From Acorus gramineus (Eukaryota > Streptophyta > Magnoliopsida > Acorales > Acoraceae), in assembly GCA_030737835.1 (NCBI GenBank), contig CM060852.1, positions 5,633,813-5,697,812 on the forward strand: a DNA stretch of 64,000 nt. The letters run 5' to 3'. Numbering within the stretch: the first letter of the stretch is position 1; every line of letters starts with the position of its first letter. The position numbers were made by a program, and so were the translations under genes. The notes under the pieces are model-generated. The model saw only the letters and a program-made list of their open reading frames with translations. It was not told the DNA's origin and ran no database searches. This document shows, one piece after another, positions 12,838-24,173 of the stretch.

Positions 12838-13029
12838 ATGTTAATAAGACTAAAAAGAAAAAAGAAAAATCTAAACAGAAAAAAGAATAACAATGAAACA
12901 GAAAATCATCTGATTCAGGTACAATAAGCAAGAACTTATCATTGGTCCGATCATGGGTAATAAATGATTCTTTTTAATGCGTTTTATAAATACAAACATT
13001 TCGGGGGTGTTAGATGCACTTGTCCCTTA

Positions 13030-13458
13030 CCCCATTTGTTTTTGGGAATAAGCCCCCGGATAACCTCGGATAAGGGATAAAGGGTGTTTGTTTATCCCGG
13101 ATAACCCCTGATAAAGTATGTCAAAATAAACTGGTATAAAATGGTATATGGATTCCAACAAACCCCTATAGAATTAAAGTTATCTTAGGTTATTCCACTA
13201 AAAGAATATGTGGGCCCACTGTCAAATCAATTGTCATCACCTCTTATAAATCACATGTCAAATCAACTATCATTATTTTTTTACATTTTATAAATTTTAT
13301 CCATACTTTATTCATATTTTATCCAAGAAAAAAACATTTATTCTTACGTTTACCAACAAGAATAATTCAAAACACAACCAAACATAAAATCACTTTATTC
13401 TTATGCTTGGATAAATGTATACCCAAGAATAAAATCTATTCCCATTCCAAATGAGGGG
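13030..13458. mobile_element. Tourist/PIF-Harbinger-like MITE with TTA duplications
   Basis: 429 bp starting CCCCATTTGTTTTTGGGAAT and ending ATTCCAAATGAGGGG, flanked on both sides by TTA (13027-13029, 13459-13461), the target preference of PIF/Harbinger elements. Related copies lie at 18688-19056, in the pair at 33143-33955, and at 43984-44397. Confidence 0.75.
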
Positions 13459-13461
13459 TTA

Positions 13462-15685
13462 GAGTGTGTTTGTGCATAATCATAGAGGGAAAATGAAGGA
13501 AAGTGAAGAAATGTTGGTCAAAAGGAAAGTGATGGAAAAGAAAAGATTTCCCATTTGACCAGTTTATATGCTATTTGTGCCTGTAATAGAAAATGATGAA
13601 AAATAAAAACTGTTGTTTTTGCATGTAATGGAAAATGATGGAAAATAAAACTGTTGTTTGTACTTGTGATAGAAAATGATAGAAAATAAAAATGTATTGT
13701 CTGTGTTTTCAAGAAAGTGATACAAAATGAAAAAAAACATTTATTTTGACAATTAATTTAAATATAATATGAAAGTAACATTAAATTACTTTTCAAATAT
13801 TTTTTAATAAAATGATATATGCTACATTGCTACTGACAAAAAAAAAGAGAAATAAAAAATTTCAGATGTTTTTTCTGACAATCAAATCCAGTGGACATGA
13901 TTTCTCCCTATATCTAAAATTAAATAGATATTATTATCCTGAACAAAAATTCACTTTATAATATACTTTTGAGATTTCAAACTATGAGGGTTTTAATTTT
14001 TTGAAAGCTACCACAAACTTGAGAGTTAACTTTGGAAACCATTTTTTTTTTAATTGAAATCTTAAGATTTTCAAAAGATTGAAGGTTTTCATTTTTTTTA
14101 GATGTTTTTTTTTTTCTTTTTAACAAAATCTGGAAATCATCTTATTCCAAAAGAAAAAAGAAAAAGAAAACTCTTATTGGGGTGAGGTAGAAAAAACATA
14201 TATTGATTGCTTTAGATATTCGACTCAGCCTTGGGATGAATTGAAAAATGTCTCAATCTAAGATCTCAAATAAACCACAAAAATGGATATAAGATCTCAA
14301 TCTATGTTAAGCAGGGGCAGAACATGTTATAATATTTATATTTTATATTATATAAATTGCATTTTATATAAAAAATATTTATAACAAACTAGATATCAAC
14401 ATAATAAATTAGTAACAAATCAAATAGTATAATAACAAATTGGATCTCAACCTAACAAATGAAATCGAACTCCAGCCCGTTTGGAAACAGGTTTAGGCAA
14501 CTTTTGAGTTGGGAGGAAGCTGCTTTTCCCAAATCTGTTTCCAAACAAAAAAATAGGGTAAAAAACTGCATACATATTTTTTGTGAAAAAATGCTCAAAA
14601 TCTAAGTTTTTCAGGAACTACGGATAGACAGCTTCTTGCAAAGTCAGATTTAAACCCAGCTTTTGCATAAAATCAATTTTGCAATCGTGCAACTAAAAGT
14701 AGCCTGGTCTTATTATAAATTTTAATGATTCTAAATTTTAAAATTTAAACATTATCTTAAGAATTATTGTCAATTGAACAATAAAGAAAATTTATATCTA
14801 TAAAACAACTCTTTTTATTTTCCAAGCAACTCTCCCTATTTTTCTATCAATTCTTACAAAATCAAAGTACTCAACTTTAATTACATTTTTTTTTCCTTTT
14901 CTTTACATGTATATGTCTTTCAAATATTGCATTATTGGATATATAAATAATTACATCAAATATAAGAACAACAAACTTCCATATAAATATTTAATATAGC
15001 CTATCAAATATAAGAACAAAAAAATTTCTATATAAATATTTAATATAGGCTACGTAGCCCACCTCAAAATATTGTCGTGGATCCGCCCCTGACGTTAAGC
15101 AAAGAGAATTTACATGAATATTTTATTAGATTGTTCTTATTGATGTGGAGATAAAATCACATATTCTCTCACTTTTCCCCACTTTCCCTCATCTAGGAAG
15201 GGGAAATTTTTTTCTTCCAATCCTAATAAGGCAAAATAGCAAAGAGAAAATGAAGAAATTTTTTTTCTTTGTGTTTGTGTGGCACAAACACTAAATTTTT
15301 AAGTTGTCAAAGGAATTTTTTTTTTACTTTCCCTCATTTTCCCTCAGGCACAAACAAACCCTTAATATAAAAAACATTTTCGTTCTCATGATATAAATAA
15401 TATAAAAGTGGGTCCATCTCACAGTTTTTTTAATTTTTAGAAATTTTTTTTGTCACTTTTCCTATATAAAACATAATAATCACCAAAATATACATATAAA
15501 TATTAAAATTATAAATAAATACTTAATAAACTATTTAGATAGAGAATACAATCATTTTTTAAAAATTATCCAAAAAGAAAAAATCTTAGATCATTTTATC
15601 GGTTAAGATGCCATAATTATCCTTATCTTTTTTTATTAACGGGTTAGAGATTTTATATTGACGTGAGGATTGTAAATAACACTGT
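13462..15685. other. Gene-free, transposon-derived DNA
   Basis: No coding sequence supported. At 13560-13690 a short unit (GAAAATGATGGAAAATAAAA) recurs three times in tandem. A decayed element with ends like CGTTTGGAAACAG and CAATCGTGCAACTAAAAG lies at about 14478-14710. A second block with GGCACAAACA-type ends lies near 15200-15360. Confidence 0.45.
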
Positions 15686-15693
15686 AAAACAGA

Positions 15694-16687
15694 TAGGGGT
15701 GTAACTTGGGCGGATTGAACCCGATCCAACCCGATTCAAACCCGAGATAACCCAAACCCAATTCGGATCGGGTTTGAATTAGGGCTCGGGTTGGTCGGGT
15801 TCAATCCAATTCGGATCGGGTTTGAATTAGGGCTCGGGTTGGTCGGGTTCAATCCGAACTCAATGAAAATTTATGGTCGCTTGACACACCTCATCTATAC
15901 CATCCAATTTTACAAATAGAATCAACATCCTCCCATCCTCTCTATACTTTCCGTCACAACTCACAATAGAGAGTGAGAGGACACCCGAAAGTGAAAAACC
16001 ATACTCTCCTACTATCCTTCCCCTCCTCTCCAGCTCTCCTTCTCACAAAACACAGAGTGAAAAAAAAAAAAAAAAAAGCTCTCCTTCCCCTCCTCTCCTT
16101 CATTCTCTCACAGTCACGCTGAGGACCTCGCGGAGGACGATGTTGGGGTCGACGAATTGGGTTCCGAGGAGGCCGACGCCAGCGAAGGAGTGGAGGATTG
16201 GTGATGCCGGTGGAGGTGGTGACGAAGACGGAGTTGCGTGGGTGGATGTCGCGGACCATGCAGATGGCGTTGCAGATGAGGAGGCTCTTGCCGGTGCCGA
16301 CGGAGTCGGTGATGAAGACGGAATGACTGCAGAAGACGGCGTCAGGGACCAACAATGTTTCATTGGTTGCAATTAGGGATTTTGGGGAAACCCGACAACT
16401 TGTTTTTTTTTTTATTGGAAGGTGTGAGAGTGGGCTTTCGATGGCTTTTAATGGGCTGCATTTGTGGGTGTTAGTTTTTATGGGATAAATTTTAATTTTA
16501 ATTTTTGAAAGCTCACGGTTTATACGATGAAACCCGAGCTCGAACTCGGGCACGCTCAACCTGACCCGAACCCGCGGGTTCAAGGTCGGGTTGGATTCGG
16601 GTCCAAGTTCGGGTTGGATACTTTAATTTGTGGGTTGAGTTTGGACAACCCTCTAACTTGACCCGACCAGCCCGAGTTGCACCTCTA
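15694..16687. mobile_element. hAT-family non-autonomous element carrying a helicase gene fragment
   Basis: 994 bp with 18-bp inverted ends, TAGGGGTGTAACTTGGGC against TAGAGGTGCAACTCGGGC, flanked by a perfect 8-bp duplication AAAACAGA (15686-15693 and 16688-16695). Both end sequence and duplication length are those of hAT elements. Subterminal regions are full of CGGGTT/AACCCG words, including a tandem unit of about 49 bp (15760-15856). The interior holds a PIF1-like fragment (16105-16370). There is no transposase frame, so movement would have needed a helper. Confidence 0.88.
16105..16370 (-). pseudogene. PIF1-like DNA helicase fragment (5' ATPase part), frameshifted
   Basis: On the minus strand one frame reads HSVFITDSVGTGKSLL, then IHPRNSVFVTTSTGIT. 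This is the PIF1 Walker A region (normally VFITGSAGTGK) followed by the VFVTASTG motif. The next PIF1 motif, LHSFAGVGL, is present but in another frame, after a small deletion around the A-C-A-I-G-G-T-T position. The Walker A leader is altered too (DSVGTGKS). The fragment is GC-rich in an AT-rich region and lies wholly inside the hAT element 15694-16687, so it is best read as a captured gene piece. It is not a working helicase. Confidence 0.78.
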
Positions 16688-16836
16688 AAAACAGACTTAA
16701 GTGTATTGATACCCCTATCCAAATCACGACCCTAACATGTACTGATATAATTTTTTATGAATAAAAAATAAAAAAATCACATGCTTCACTTGAAACATGC
16801 GCCTTTATTAGTAAAAATCAGGGTACATTTTTTAAG

Positions 16837-17570
16837 AGAAAATACCCAAAAAAAATTGTTTAAGAGTTAGAAATACCTAAATCAGCTACTTTTAAAAATT
16901 CTACAAAAAAAAGTTTTATTTTTCAATTTTAGAAACTAAAAAGACTAACATACCATTGTATAGTTTGTAGACTCTCTCTTATCATATTTAAAATATTTCA
17001 TAATCATTATCTAATTGAAAATTAATATTAATATAATAAATGATTTTTATTTGAGAGTGGTTTTACATGCTATTAAATTTTTTAATTATGCTATCAAAAA
17101 TGTTAAAATTGTCAAAATTGTAATTCATAAATATATAAGATTTTTTTGGATTTTTCTAAATTTTTCTATTTTTTATATTTTATAAATGTCTTGCATATAA
17201 TTTTTTTTTATAATACTAAGCATATATAAATGCCTCAAAAGACTTTAAAAAGTTTAGAATGTCTAAAAATATTTTATAACGAAAATTTTCAATTTTTACT
17301 ATTAAACTCTTAATGGTGTATTTATATATACAAAAAATAATAATAAAATTCATGTACAAATTAAAAAAATATTTTATTATTTATCAATGTTTTTAAATTG
17401 GGGTGTTAAACAATAAAATATACTTGATGATGTTTAAATGTAGATATCATAGGGGCAGTCAAGTCATTTTATTTTCTATTTTTGTAAAAAAAGACTCTTT
17501 TAGGTGCAATTTTTAAAAGTCGCTGATTTGGGTATTTCTAACTTTTAAAAGATTTTTTTGGGTATTTTCC
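16837..17570. mobile_element. Mutator-like non-autonomous element, copy 2
   Basis: Matches 12111-12837 over its whole length (TTTAAGAGTTAGAAATAC, GACTTTAAAAAGTTTAGAAT, ACTATTAAACTCTTAATGG). Its termini GAAAATACCCAAAAAAA are better preserved than in copy 1, but the flanking duplication is no longer exact. Confidence 0.78.
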
Positions 17571-17771
17571 TTTTTTGTAATTAAAGTTAATTTTCAAACT
17601 CATTATACATTCTATACTAAGGTAGAGTTTTGAAAATGAATTTGAGAAATAGTTTATTTTAAAGTGACTTTTGAAAATAACCCACTTTCATGTAACTTTT
17701 GGTAGCTTAACTTTCCTTAAAATTAGAAAGCGCTAGGGATTTTTGAAAATAAGCTTTGATTAAATATGATT

Positions 17772-18328
17772 CATTAAAGGATAAAATCCAAGTACCCCCA
17801 CCCCCCCTAAATTGCCTTAAATTTATATAACATCTTAATATTTTCTAAAATCCATATAACCCTCTGAAAACATCTATATAAATCTAAATAGTTTTCTGAG
17901 TTAAATTTTGATTGACAGATTATGGTTATTTTGTGAATATTCTGTCTGATTAACTTTGGTTGAAAACATAATATACTAAAAACTCTATATAATGTGTTAA
18001 AAATGCAACAAAACCTCTCTAAATAATATTTTTATCCATCTGAATAGATTATAAAATCTAATCCGAATGGGGTAAAATTTTCATATAAAAAAAGTTTTTT
18101 GCATTTTTAATAAATTGTAAGAAGTTTTTGGTGTACTGTGTTTTCAGTCAGGGTTAACAAAATAGAATATTCACATAATATTCTTCATTTATTAACTGAA
18201 GTTTAACTCAGGGTGTTATTTGGATTTACATATATATTTTCATGCAGTTATATAGACTTTAGGATAATCCACGGAGGTTATATGGATTTCAAGCATTTTA
18301 CGCGGGGTTATTTGAACTTTTCCCTTCA
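17772..18328. repeat. Long-armed foldback element, copy 1
   Basis: Arms of about 200 bp are inverted relative to each other (left TGAATATTCTGTCTGATTAA, right its counterpart near 18150-18185; AACATAATATACTAAAA against TTTGGTGTACTGTGTTTTC). No coding sequence. A second copy is at about 26048-26536. Confidence 0.65.
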
Positions 18329-18687
18329 TTGAAACTATATTGTAAATTTATCAAACCTCACTTTCAAACATCATCTTTAAAACTCAATTTTGAATAAATT
18401 TTAGCCTGTATGAAGGAAGATATTACATTCAATCTTGTTGGCGGCTCGCGCATGTATTAATTTTTTTTCATGTAAATATTTAGATTAGATAATGAAATAC
18501 ATTCTTTTATAAATTTCTTTTATAAATGCTTCAACCACACACTCATATGAATTTAATGTATCATATTTTTATATATGGAGTATATATTAGGTTAATTTAC
18601 AACATTAATGACAACTGAAAATAAAACAATAAAAGAGATAAGAATAAGCATGGAATAGGGAAAAAAAAGTTTTTGGGTAAAGGAAAT

Positions 18688-19056
18688 AAGGTGGTATTTG
18701 GATGTTGAAATTACAAAGATTAAAAGGGTATAGTAATCCCCTATTTCCCATGGAATTAGCTTATTCCAACAATAATCATAAGTGGGTCCCACAGTTTTTT
18801 ATTTTTTAATTTCAAATCACCTGTCATCATCTCTTATACATTAATGGGGCTCACATGTCAAATCAATTTTTTACACTTTATTCACATTTTATTCTTCATC
18901 AATCAAACATTCTAACCTTTATTATTACGTTTTCCAACGAGAATAATTTAAAACACAATCAAACAGAAACTCACTTATTCTATTGATAAATTCAACAATT
19001 CTTGGAATAGGCATAAACCCCAAAATAACTTATGTCTCTATTCAAACAAACTCTAA
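18688..19056. mobile_element. Tourist-like MITE copy (family of 13030-13458)
   Basis: Shares CATCTCTTATA, TCACATGTCAAATCAA, TTTATTCACATTTTATTC and the TTACGTTTTCCAACGAGAAT region with the other copies. Ends are diverged and no clear duplication is left. Confidence 0.6.
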
Positions 19057-19573
19057 ATAAAGTTTTTAGCATCCCAATCTAAAATCAACTCTAGCATGTA
19101 CTTTACCGAAAAATATCGATATACTCAACCCTAAAAATCATCTAGAAAATCACATTCGATAATATGCAATTATTTAGAGGTTATATGCATTTATACATTA
19201 TGAATTTTTTTTATATAAACATATGTAATCACAAAAAAAAAAAATATAACTATTTTTTGGGCGGTCTTTTTGGGAGACGAGGTGTATCATTTTCCAAAAA
19301 TAATTATATAATGTGTTATTATAAATAATAAAATATTCAATGAAGACATTGAAACATACGACTTGTCAGTAAAAAAAAAAAAAAAAAAAAAAGCCTCCTA
19401 AAGAGTTGCTTATATTCATATTGACCCCTCTTGACTTTAAAAATCCATGAAACCATGTGTTTGGGTTATATTGATATAACCTTTATTTTTAACACCTTAA
19501 AATCAGGGGATGATTAACTTAATTATACATGATTAAATTACTTTTTTACCTTCATCATTTTCACCTACATCTA

Positions 19574-20129
19574 AGGAAAAATGCATATAATCCCCTTAAC
19601 ATCTGCGTATATCCATATGGACTTCTCATTTTTATGAATATCCATATAACCCCACATATTTTCTAATGGACAAAGATTCAGACCCTTCAATTAGCTTTCT
19701 TTTATATTTTAAGAAATATTCTTGATATATTCTATCAATCCAAAGGTGTTGTAAGTGCATTTATCCAAATAACCTCATATATTCAATATGATATCTCTAA
19801 ATAACCAAAATGCTCTCCATCAAAAAAATATCCTACTGTATTTCTTTTTCAATGTGCTCAGAATCAATTATTGTATATTGTTAGGTTAACTACACATAAA
19901 TTTTAACTAGGTAATAGTATAAGGTGATATGAATTAAGCGTGTAATTTTTTTTAAGAGATTATGTGGATATTCATAATAACGAGGGGTCGATATTGTATT
20001 CGCAATCTCACGGGGTTATATGAATATATATTTTGTGGGTGAAACTTTGGGAGGGGGTTATATGGATTTTCAGAAAAAAAAAAAAGATATTAGCGAACCT
20101 TCGTAGGGGGTTATATGCATTTTCGCCGG
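19574..20129. repeat. TIR element with ATGCATATAACCCC-type ends
   Basis: Left end GGAAAAATGCATATAATCCC and right end, reverse complemented, GGCGAAAATGCATATAACCCC. Further inverted words (ATCCATATAACCCC) follow inward on both sides. No coding sequence. Confidence 0.6.
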
Positions 20130-20404
20130 AAAGGGAAGGGGGTGGTCAGCGAACGTTTTATTGATATTTTAAACCTTCTGGGTATAGATTTCTAATCTCG
20201 TTTTTATTTTTTCTTCACAACTCAAAATAAAGGTAATTCAATGTAATTTTGTTTTGTTTTATTGAATGGCAAAGATTGACTGATAAAACGATGTTTTGCT
20301 TTTGTTGATTTCTCAAATTAAAACAAATTTTTTTTTTTTTTTAGTCCATTGATTCTTTGATTTTTTTTTATTTTTAAATTTCATCGATTTCTCTGAAAAT
20401 CAAT

Positions 20405-20594
20405 TTTTGATTCCTTGTATCATGTATTTCAGAAATTAGGGTCAGGTTTGATTCTTCATTATTTCGATTTCTCAAAAATTGGTTCTTGAATCCCTGTATC
20501 ATGTATTTCAGAAATTAGGGTTAGGTTTTGATTTTTCATTTCTTCGATTTCTCTAAAAAAATTGGTTCTTGATTCCTTGTATCTTGTATTCCAG
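20405..20594 (+). repeat. Three tandem units upstream of F-box copy 1, each with a splice-acceptor-like end
   Basis: About 80-85-bp units in tandem (two full, one partial) just before the F-box gene. Each contains a TTGGTTCTTGA-like piece, a GTATCATGTATT-like piece and then CAG. The two full units end TGTATTTCAG; the third, partial one ends TGTATTCCAG at 20594. If the gene has a leader intron, this gives up to three candidate 3' splice sites in series. One diverged unit is recognisable upstream of copy 2 (about 29707-29735). Confidence 0.7.
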
Positions 20595-23105
20595 TTGACG
20601 TGCTTCAAAATTTGTGTGTGATTCATAGTTTCTCTTGTTTTCCCGATCAGAAGAAGATAATGGGTTCAGTGTTCCCGGAAGAGATCTTCCTTGAAATACT
20701 GTCGAGGCTTCCCGTGAAGTCTCTCATGAAATTCAAATGCGTGTCCAAGTCGTGGTATTTCCTGATTCGCGATCCCCGCCTCGGTGAGCTCCACCTCCTC
20801 CACCACCGGTCGAGACGTCTCGACTCCCTCAACATTGCCCTGTGTCATAGGAGTGCGCCAAGACTCCGATCATACAAGCTGGTGGGAGAAGAGATCACTC
20901 GCTGGGAACAGAACATGTTTGGCATGGACTGGGTGGGGTATGGGCCGTATGGCTTGCAGATCATGTCTTGCGAAGGTCTGATATGTTTCGTCCGGGATGA
21001 GATGGTCCACGTGTGCAACCCGACCACGGGCGAGCTGGAACGGCTTCCCAGGACTTGTTCGTTCGGTCCTTTGGCATTCGGTTTTGGATATGATCCAATG
21101 AGGAAGGAGTACAAGGTGGTGAGACCGATTCTGTGTTCCCTTGTTGATGAAATTGTGTCTCGATCCGAGGTGATCACTCTGGGCGATGACGGTGGTTGGA
21201 GAACCATAGAACAAAGTGTCGAACTGGTGAGAGGAAGGCCTGTGACATTGAATGGGGTGATATATTGGATGTCCAAATCGAAATTGGTGACATTTAATGT
21301 GGGCGATGAGAGTTTTGGAGAAACCAAGGTTCCCTCCATTTTCAAAGACAATTTGCCTGATGGGGTGATGTTGGTGGTGCTGCATGGAAAACTGTGCTTG
21401 GTGAACAATGTACGTCACGATGACGGATGGAATGGCGAGTTGCATATATGGATGTTGAAGGACAGAACTAGTGGTTTGTGGACCAAGGAATACTGCTTCG
21501 AGCCGCACCGTTGTGGTATGCCTTGGGACGTCACTCCTGTGTGCATGTGGAGGGAAAAGATCGTATTGCAGCATAAAGGCTACAGATTTTTCTTTTATGA
21601 TCTTGAAACCAGAACTTTCAGCGAGGTTCGGGGCGATTGGGATCGTCTTCCATATGATTTGATTACCGACTACATGGAAAGCTTGGTCACAGTGAAAAGA
21701 GGTGATAGTAAGAGACCCTCACGCCCACCTCCATGTGGAGCTTTGGGAAGGAAGAGGAAGAGATATGAAGGAGAACAAAAGAAGAAAGGCAAAGAGATGT
21801 GAATCTTAGCTAATGTCTTACTGGATTGGTTTAAAAGAAATTTATGTAGATTTAACTTTTATGTTTCTAGGAATCCTGGGTTCAATAACATGCAAAACCA
21901 TTTTGCAGACTTTGGTTTCTGTGTGTATTGAAGTGTTATATATGTGGCTTTTGTTCTTCAAGTTTCTATACTGTTGATCATTTTTGTAAAAAGTGCAAAT
22001 TTTCATTTTGAATTCTGCTGTTTACCTTCTCTTTAGTCTCACCTCTTTCAATCTTCTACTCATTAATTGTGAGATGTAGCCTATGTTGGTGTTAGCCTTT
22101 TATGCTTAATAATTATACTTTTTTTTTTCCCTCTCATTAAGTTCTGTGGTTTGATATTAATTACCTTTTTTTACAAGTTATTTGCTTTTTTTGCTTTTTG
22201 TGCAGTTGCCATGCATAAAATCTGTGTATTACATTATTCATTTTGAATAACTTAATTTATGTGGAGTTACTGCTTACTAGCAAAATCAAATAATGTCATG
22301 TCAGTCCTTATGAAATGTAGACAAAATTCTCAGAGCAACGATGTGTGTCTTATTAATGCAGAAATGATAAATGCCCATGAATTAGGAGTGCAGTTGCCAT
22401 GCCCACATCAATTAGGTGTGCATTGATGCACAAAGCATGATGAGTGACGACCAATTTTAGTCTGAGATGCATGATTCTGTTCATCAATTGATATCCGTTG
22501 ATATTGAAATGTATAAATAGTCTGGTTGCTAGGAGTCTGAGATGGAAATGTTTAGAACTTCGTGGGATTACGGTTCAAGGTAAAAGAAGCTTTCCATTTT
22601 TTTTTTGGCAACTGTTTTCTCCATGTCATAAATTGTACATTTCCATCTTATTGGAGGAGTTGATTCGGTTAATGTGCAATCCATCTCCTTCAGCTTTGAC
22701 TGTTTATCCAATAGTAGAAGACTTACGTTTTCTTTGTATTTTGTTTTGCTAGGCTCTTTATTTTGCCATCTTTTGATATTTGAACTTTAAATAATTCCCT
22801 CAGTTTGCTGCTTTTCCATTTTGTAGTTCATTCTGTGATATATCAAGCTATTTATTATGTTTGCAATATCATAATTAAATACCATCATCCAGGTCATTTT
22901 TTATTATATACCCGGGAAAATTTTCAGGAAACGCTGAAGGTAAGAATTGCGAGGATATCTGGTTATATTGCTATCGTCGTGTAATCTTTTTGCAGTCATC
23001 TTCAGTATCTATGGGTGACTTCAACTCCTCCCTCTTTTTCTGTGATTTAGAAAATAAAGCATCACAATTTCTAAAATAATCTTAGTAGGATGATGTCTCA
23101 AATTC
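20560..23105 (+). repeat. Arm 1 of an inverted segmental duplication (F-box locus)
   Basis: Arm 1 covers the F-box gene, a short upstream piece and about 1.3 kb of 3' flank. Matching non-coding landmarks in arm 2 (reverse complement) include GTGGCTTTTGTTCTTCAAG, a run reading TGTGAGATGTAG-CTATGTTGG, ACTGCTTACTAG with CAAAATTCTC, and TCTGTGATTTAG with TAAAGCAT at about 23040-23070. Because flanks as well as the coding part match, this is a genomic duplication, not a retrocopy. Confidence 0.85.
20660..21802 (+). CDS. F-box protein with F-box-associated (FBA) domain, copy 1
   Basis: Probable substrate receptor of an SCF (SKP1-cullin-F-box) E3 ubiquitin ligase; the substrate is unknown. It is a single 380-codon exon. 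The F-box occupies residues about 4-48 (FPEEIFLEILSRLPVKSL, then KCVSKSW and DPR), the part that binds SKP1/ASK. An FBA-type region follows at about 100-330 (SCEGLICF, CNPTTGELERLPR, GFGYDPMRKEYKVV, NGVIYWMSKSK, EKIVLQHKGYRFFFYDLETR), the usual plant arrangement. The start at 20660 was chosen because its paralogue begins identically (M-x-SVFP) and because the longer reading frame upstream starts at a GTG. The last about 30 residues are strongly basic (GRKRKRYE, QKKKGKEM), absent from the paralogue and nuclear-localisation-like. An AG just before the start (20650) in a pyrimidine-rich context may be a leader-intron acceptor. The paralogue lies inverted at 28564-29631. Confidence 0.93.
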   Translation: MGSVFPEEIFLEILSRLPVKSLMKFKCVSKSWYFLIRDPRLGELHLLHHRSRRLDSLNIALCHRSAPRLRSYKLVGEEITRWEQNMFGMDWVGYGPYGLQIMSCEGLICFVRDEMVHVCNPTTGELERLPRTCSFGPLAFGFGYDPMRKEYKVVRPILCSLVDEIVSRSEVITLGDDGGWRTIEQSVELVRGRPVTLNGVIYWMSKSKLVTFNVGDESFGETKVPSIFKDNLPDGVMLVVLHGKLCLVNNVRHDDGWNGELHIWMLKDRTSGLWTKEYCFEPHRCGMPWDVTPVCMWREKIVLQHKGYRFFFYDLETRTFSEVRGDWDRLPYDLITDYMESLVTVKRGDSKRPSRPPPCGALGRKRKRYEGEQKKKGKEM

Positions 23106-24173
23106 AGTCAGCTGAGTTTCATGAGATGATTCTGTTTCCCTGAAATGAAATCTCTTTTAAAAGGCAATGATTATCAGGTTCAAAACCTTTTATTTTCCAT
23201 AGATCTGTTCCATTCATATTTTCTTTTTGCTTAACAGCTGCTCAATAAATAAATTGTGTAAGCCAAATTTCAGTCTCATCATTACTGGTACTGGATGTGT
23301 TATTCAAGATGCATTATAAGTTCTGTTTATTATTTCCTTTGTTAATAATTTGAACAGGTACTGTGATTTTATTTAAATACATCTCCTGTTGCAAAAACTT
23401 TTCTCACAGTGATGTGGTTGTTTTTGACCTCTTGGATTTGGAAATCAAGCATTAGAAGAACATCAATGCTTATCTCAAGAACTCTTATACGAATCTCAGG
23501 TGATCCCATTATCCAGGTGATCCCACAATCCATGTAGTATATATATGTGCATATACATGAAGTTGCTTTCAATTGTGGTATAATTCTACATGGAAATGTG
23601 TGTCTTGAACATAAACAACAACAGATCCATAGATGACATTTTCTTCCATCATTTCAGAAGATCAATGTATAATAGTATGCAAAAATTAGATTAATCTGAA
23701 TGCGTGCCTAACTGCTTATAAGCGAAGCTGTATAAGTGATATCTGAAGTAGAAGATAAGAGGTTTTTCCAATTGAGAAAGGGATCTAACTTGGTTAACTA
23801 GAAAGCACTTGTAACATTTGATGTATTAACATGATTTACATAACAATTATTTGTATTGGATTGGACTTCCCATTCAGTACTTTTGAGCTCAGAATGACAT
23901 GGTCAACTTCAAATGAAGATTTGGAATATCTTGATCCATTACAAGTGTACCCAGATCATTTATTATTTAGAAATTTTCACATGATATTAGTTTCAGTTAT
24001 GAGTTCCCTAATTGACTTAATGTACAATGTTTACAGGTACTTGGTGCTCCATGTTAGGCCTTTGAAACATAGAGATGAACAGGAATCCGCAATAAAAGGA
24101 TAGATGAATATTTGAAACTCATGATTTGGAGAGCATCAGATCCTATAAATGTTAGATTTTTTTCATCTGCAGT
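21803..24173. other. 3' flank of F-box copy 1 and gene-free spacer
   Basis: Up to about 23105 this is duplicated non-coding flank shared with copy 2. Beyond that I see no supported coding sequence; the open frames at 22498-22752 and 23831-24103 show no recognisable protein features. Confidence 0.5.

Noticed and set aside
16140..16376. Plus-strand Asp/Glu/Gly-rich frame inside the hAT element
   Set aside because: Antisense to the PIF1-like fragment, whose motifs are clear on the minus strand.
20845..21574. Long minus-strand open frames opposite F-box copy 1
   Set aside because: Shadows of the coding strand: His/Ser/Pro-rich translation without any domain, while the plus frame has a clear F-box and FBA region.
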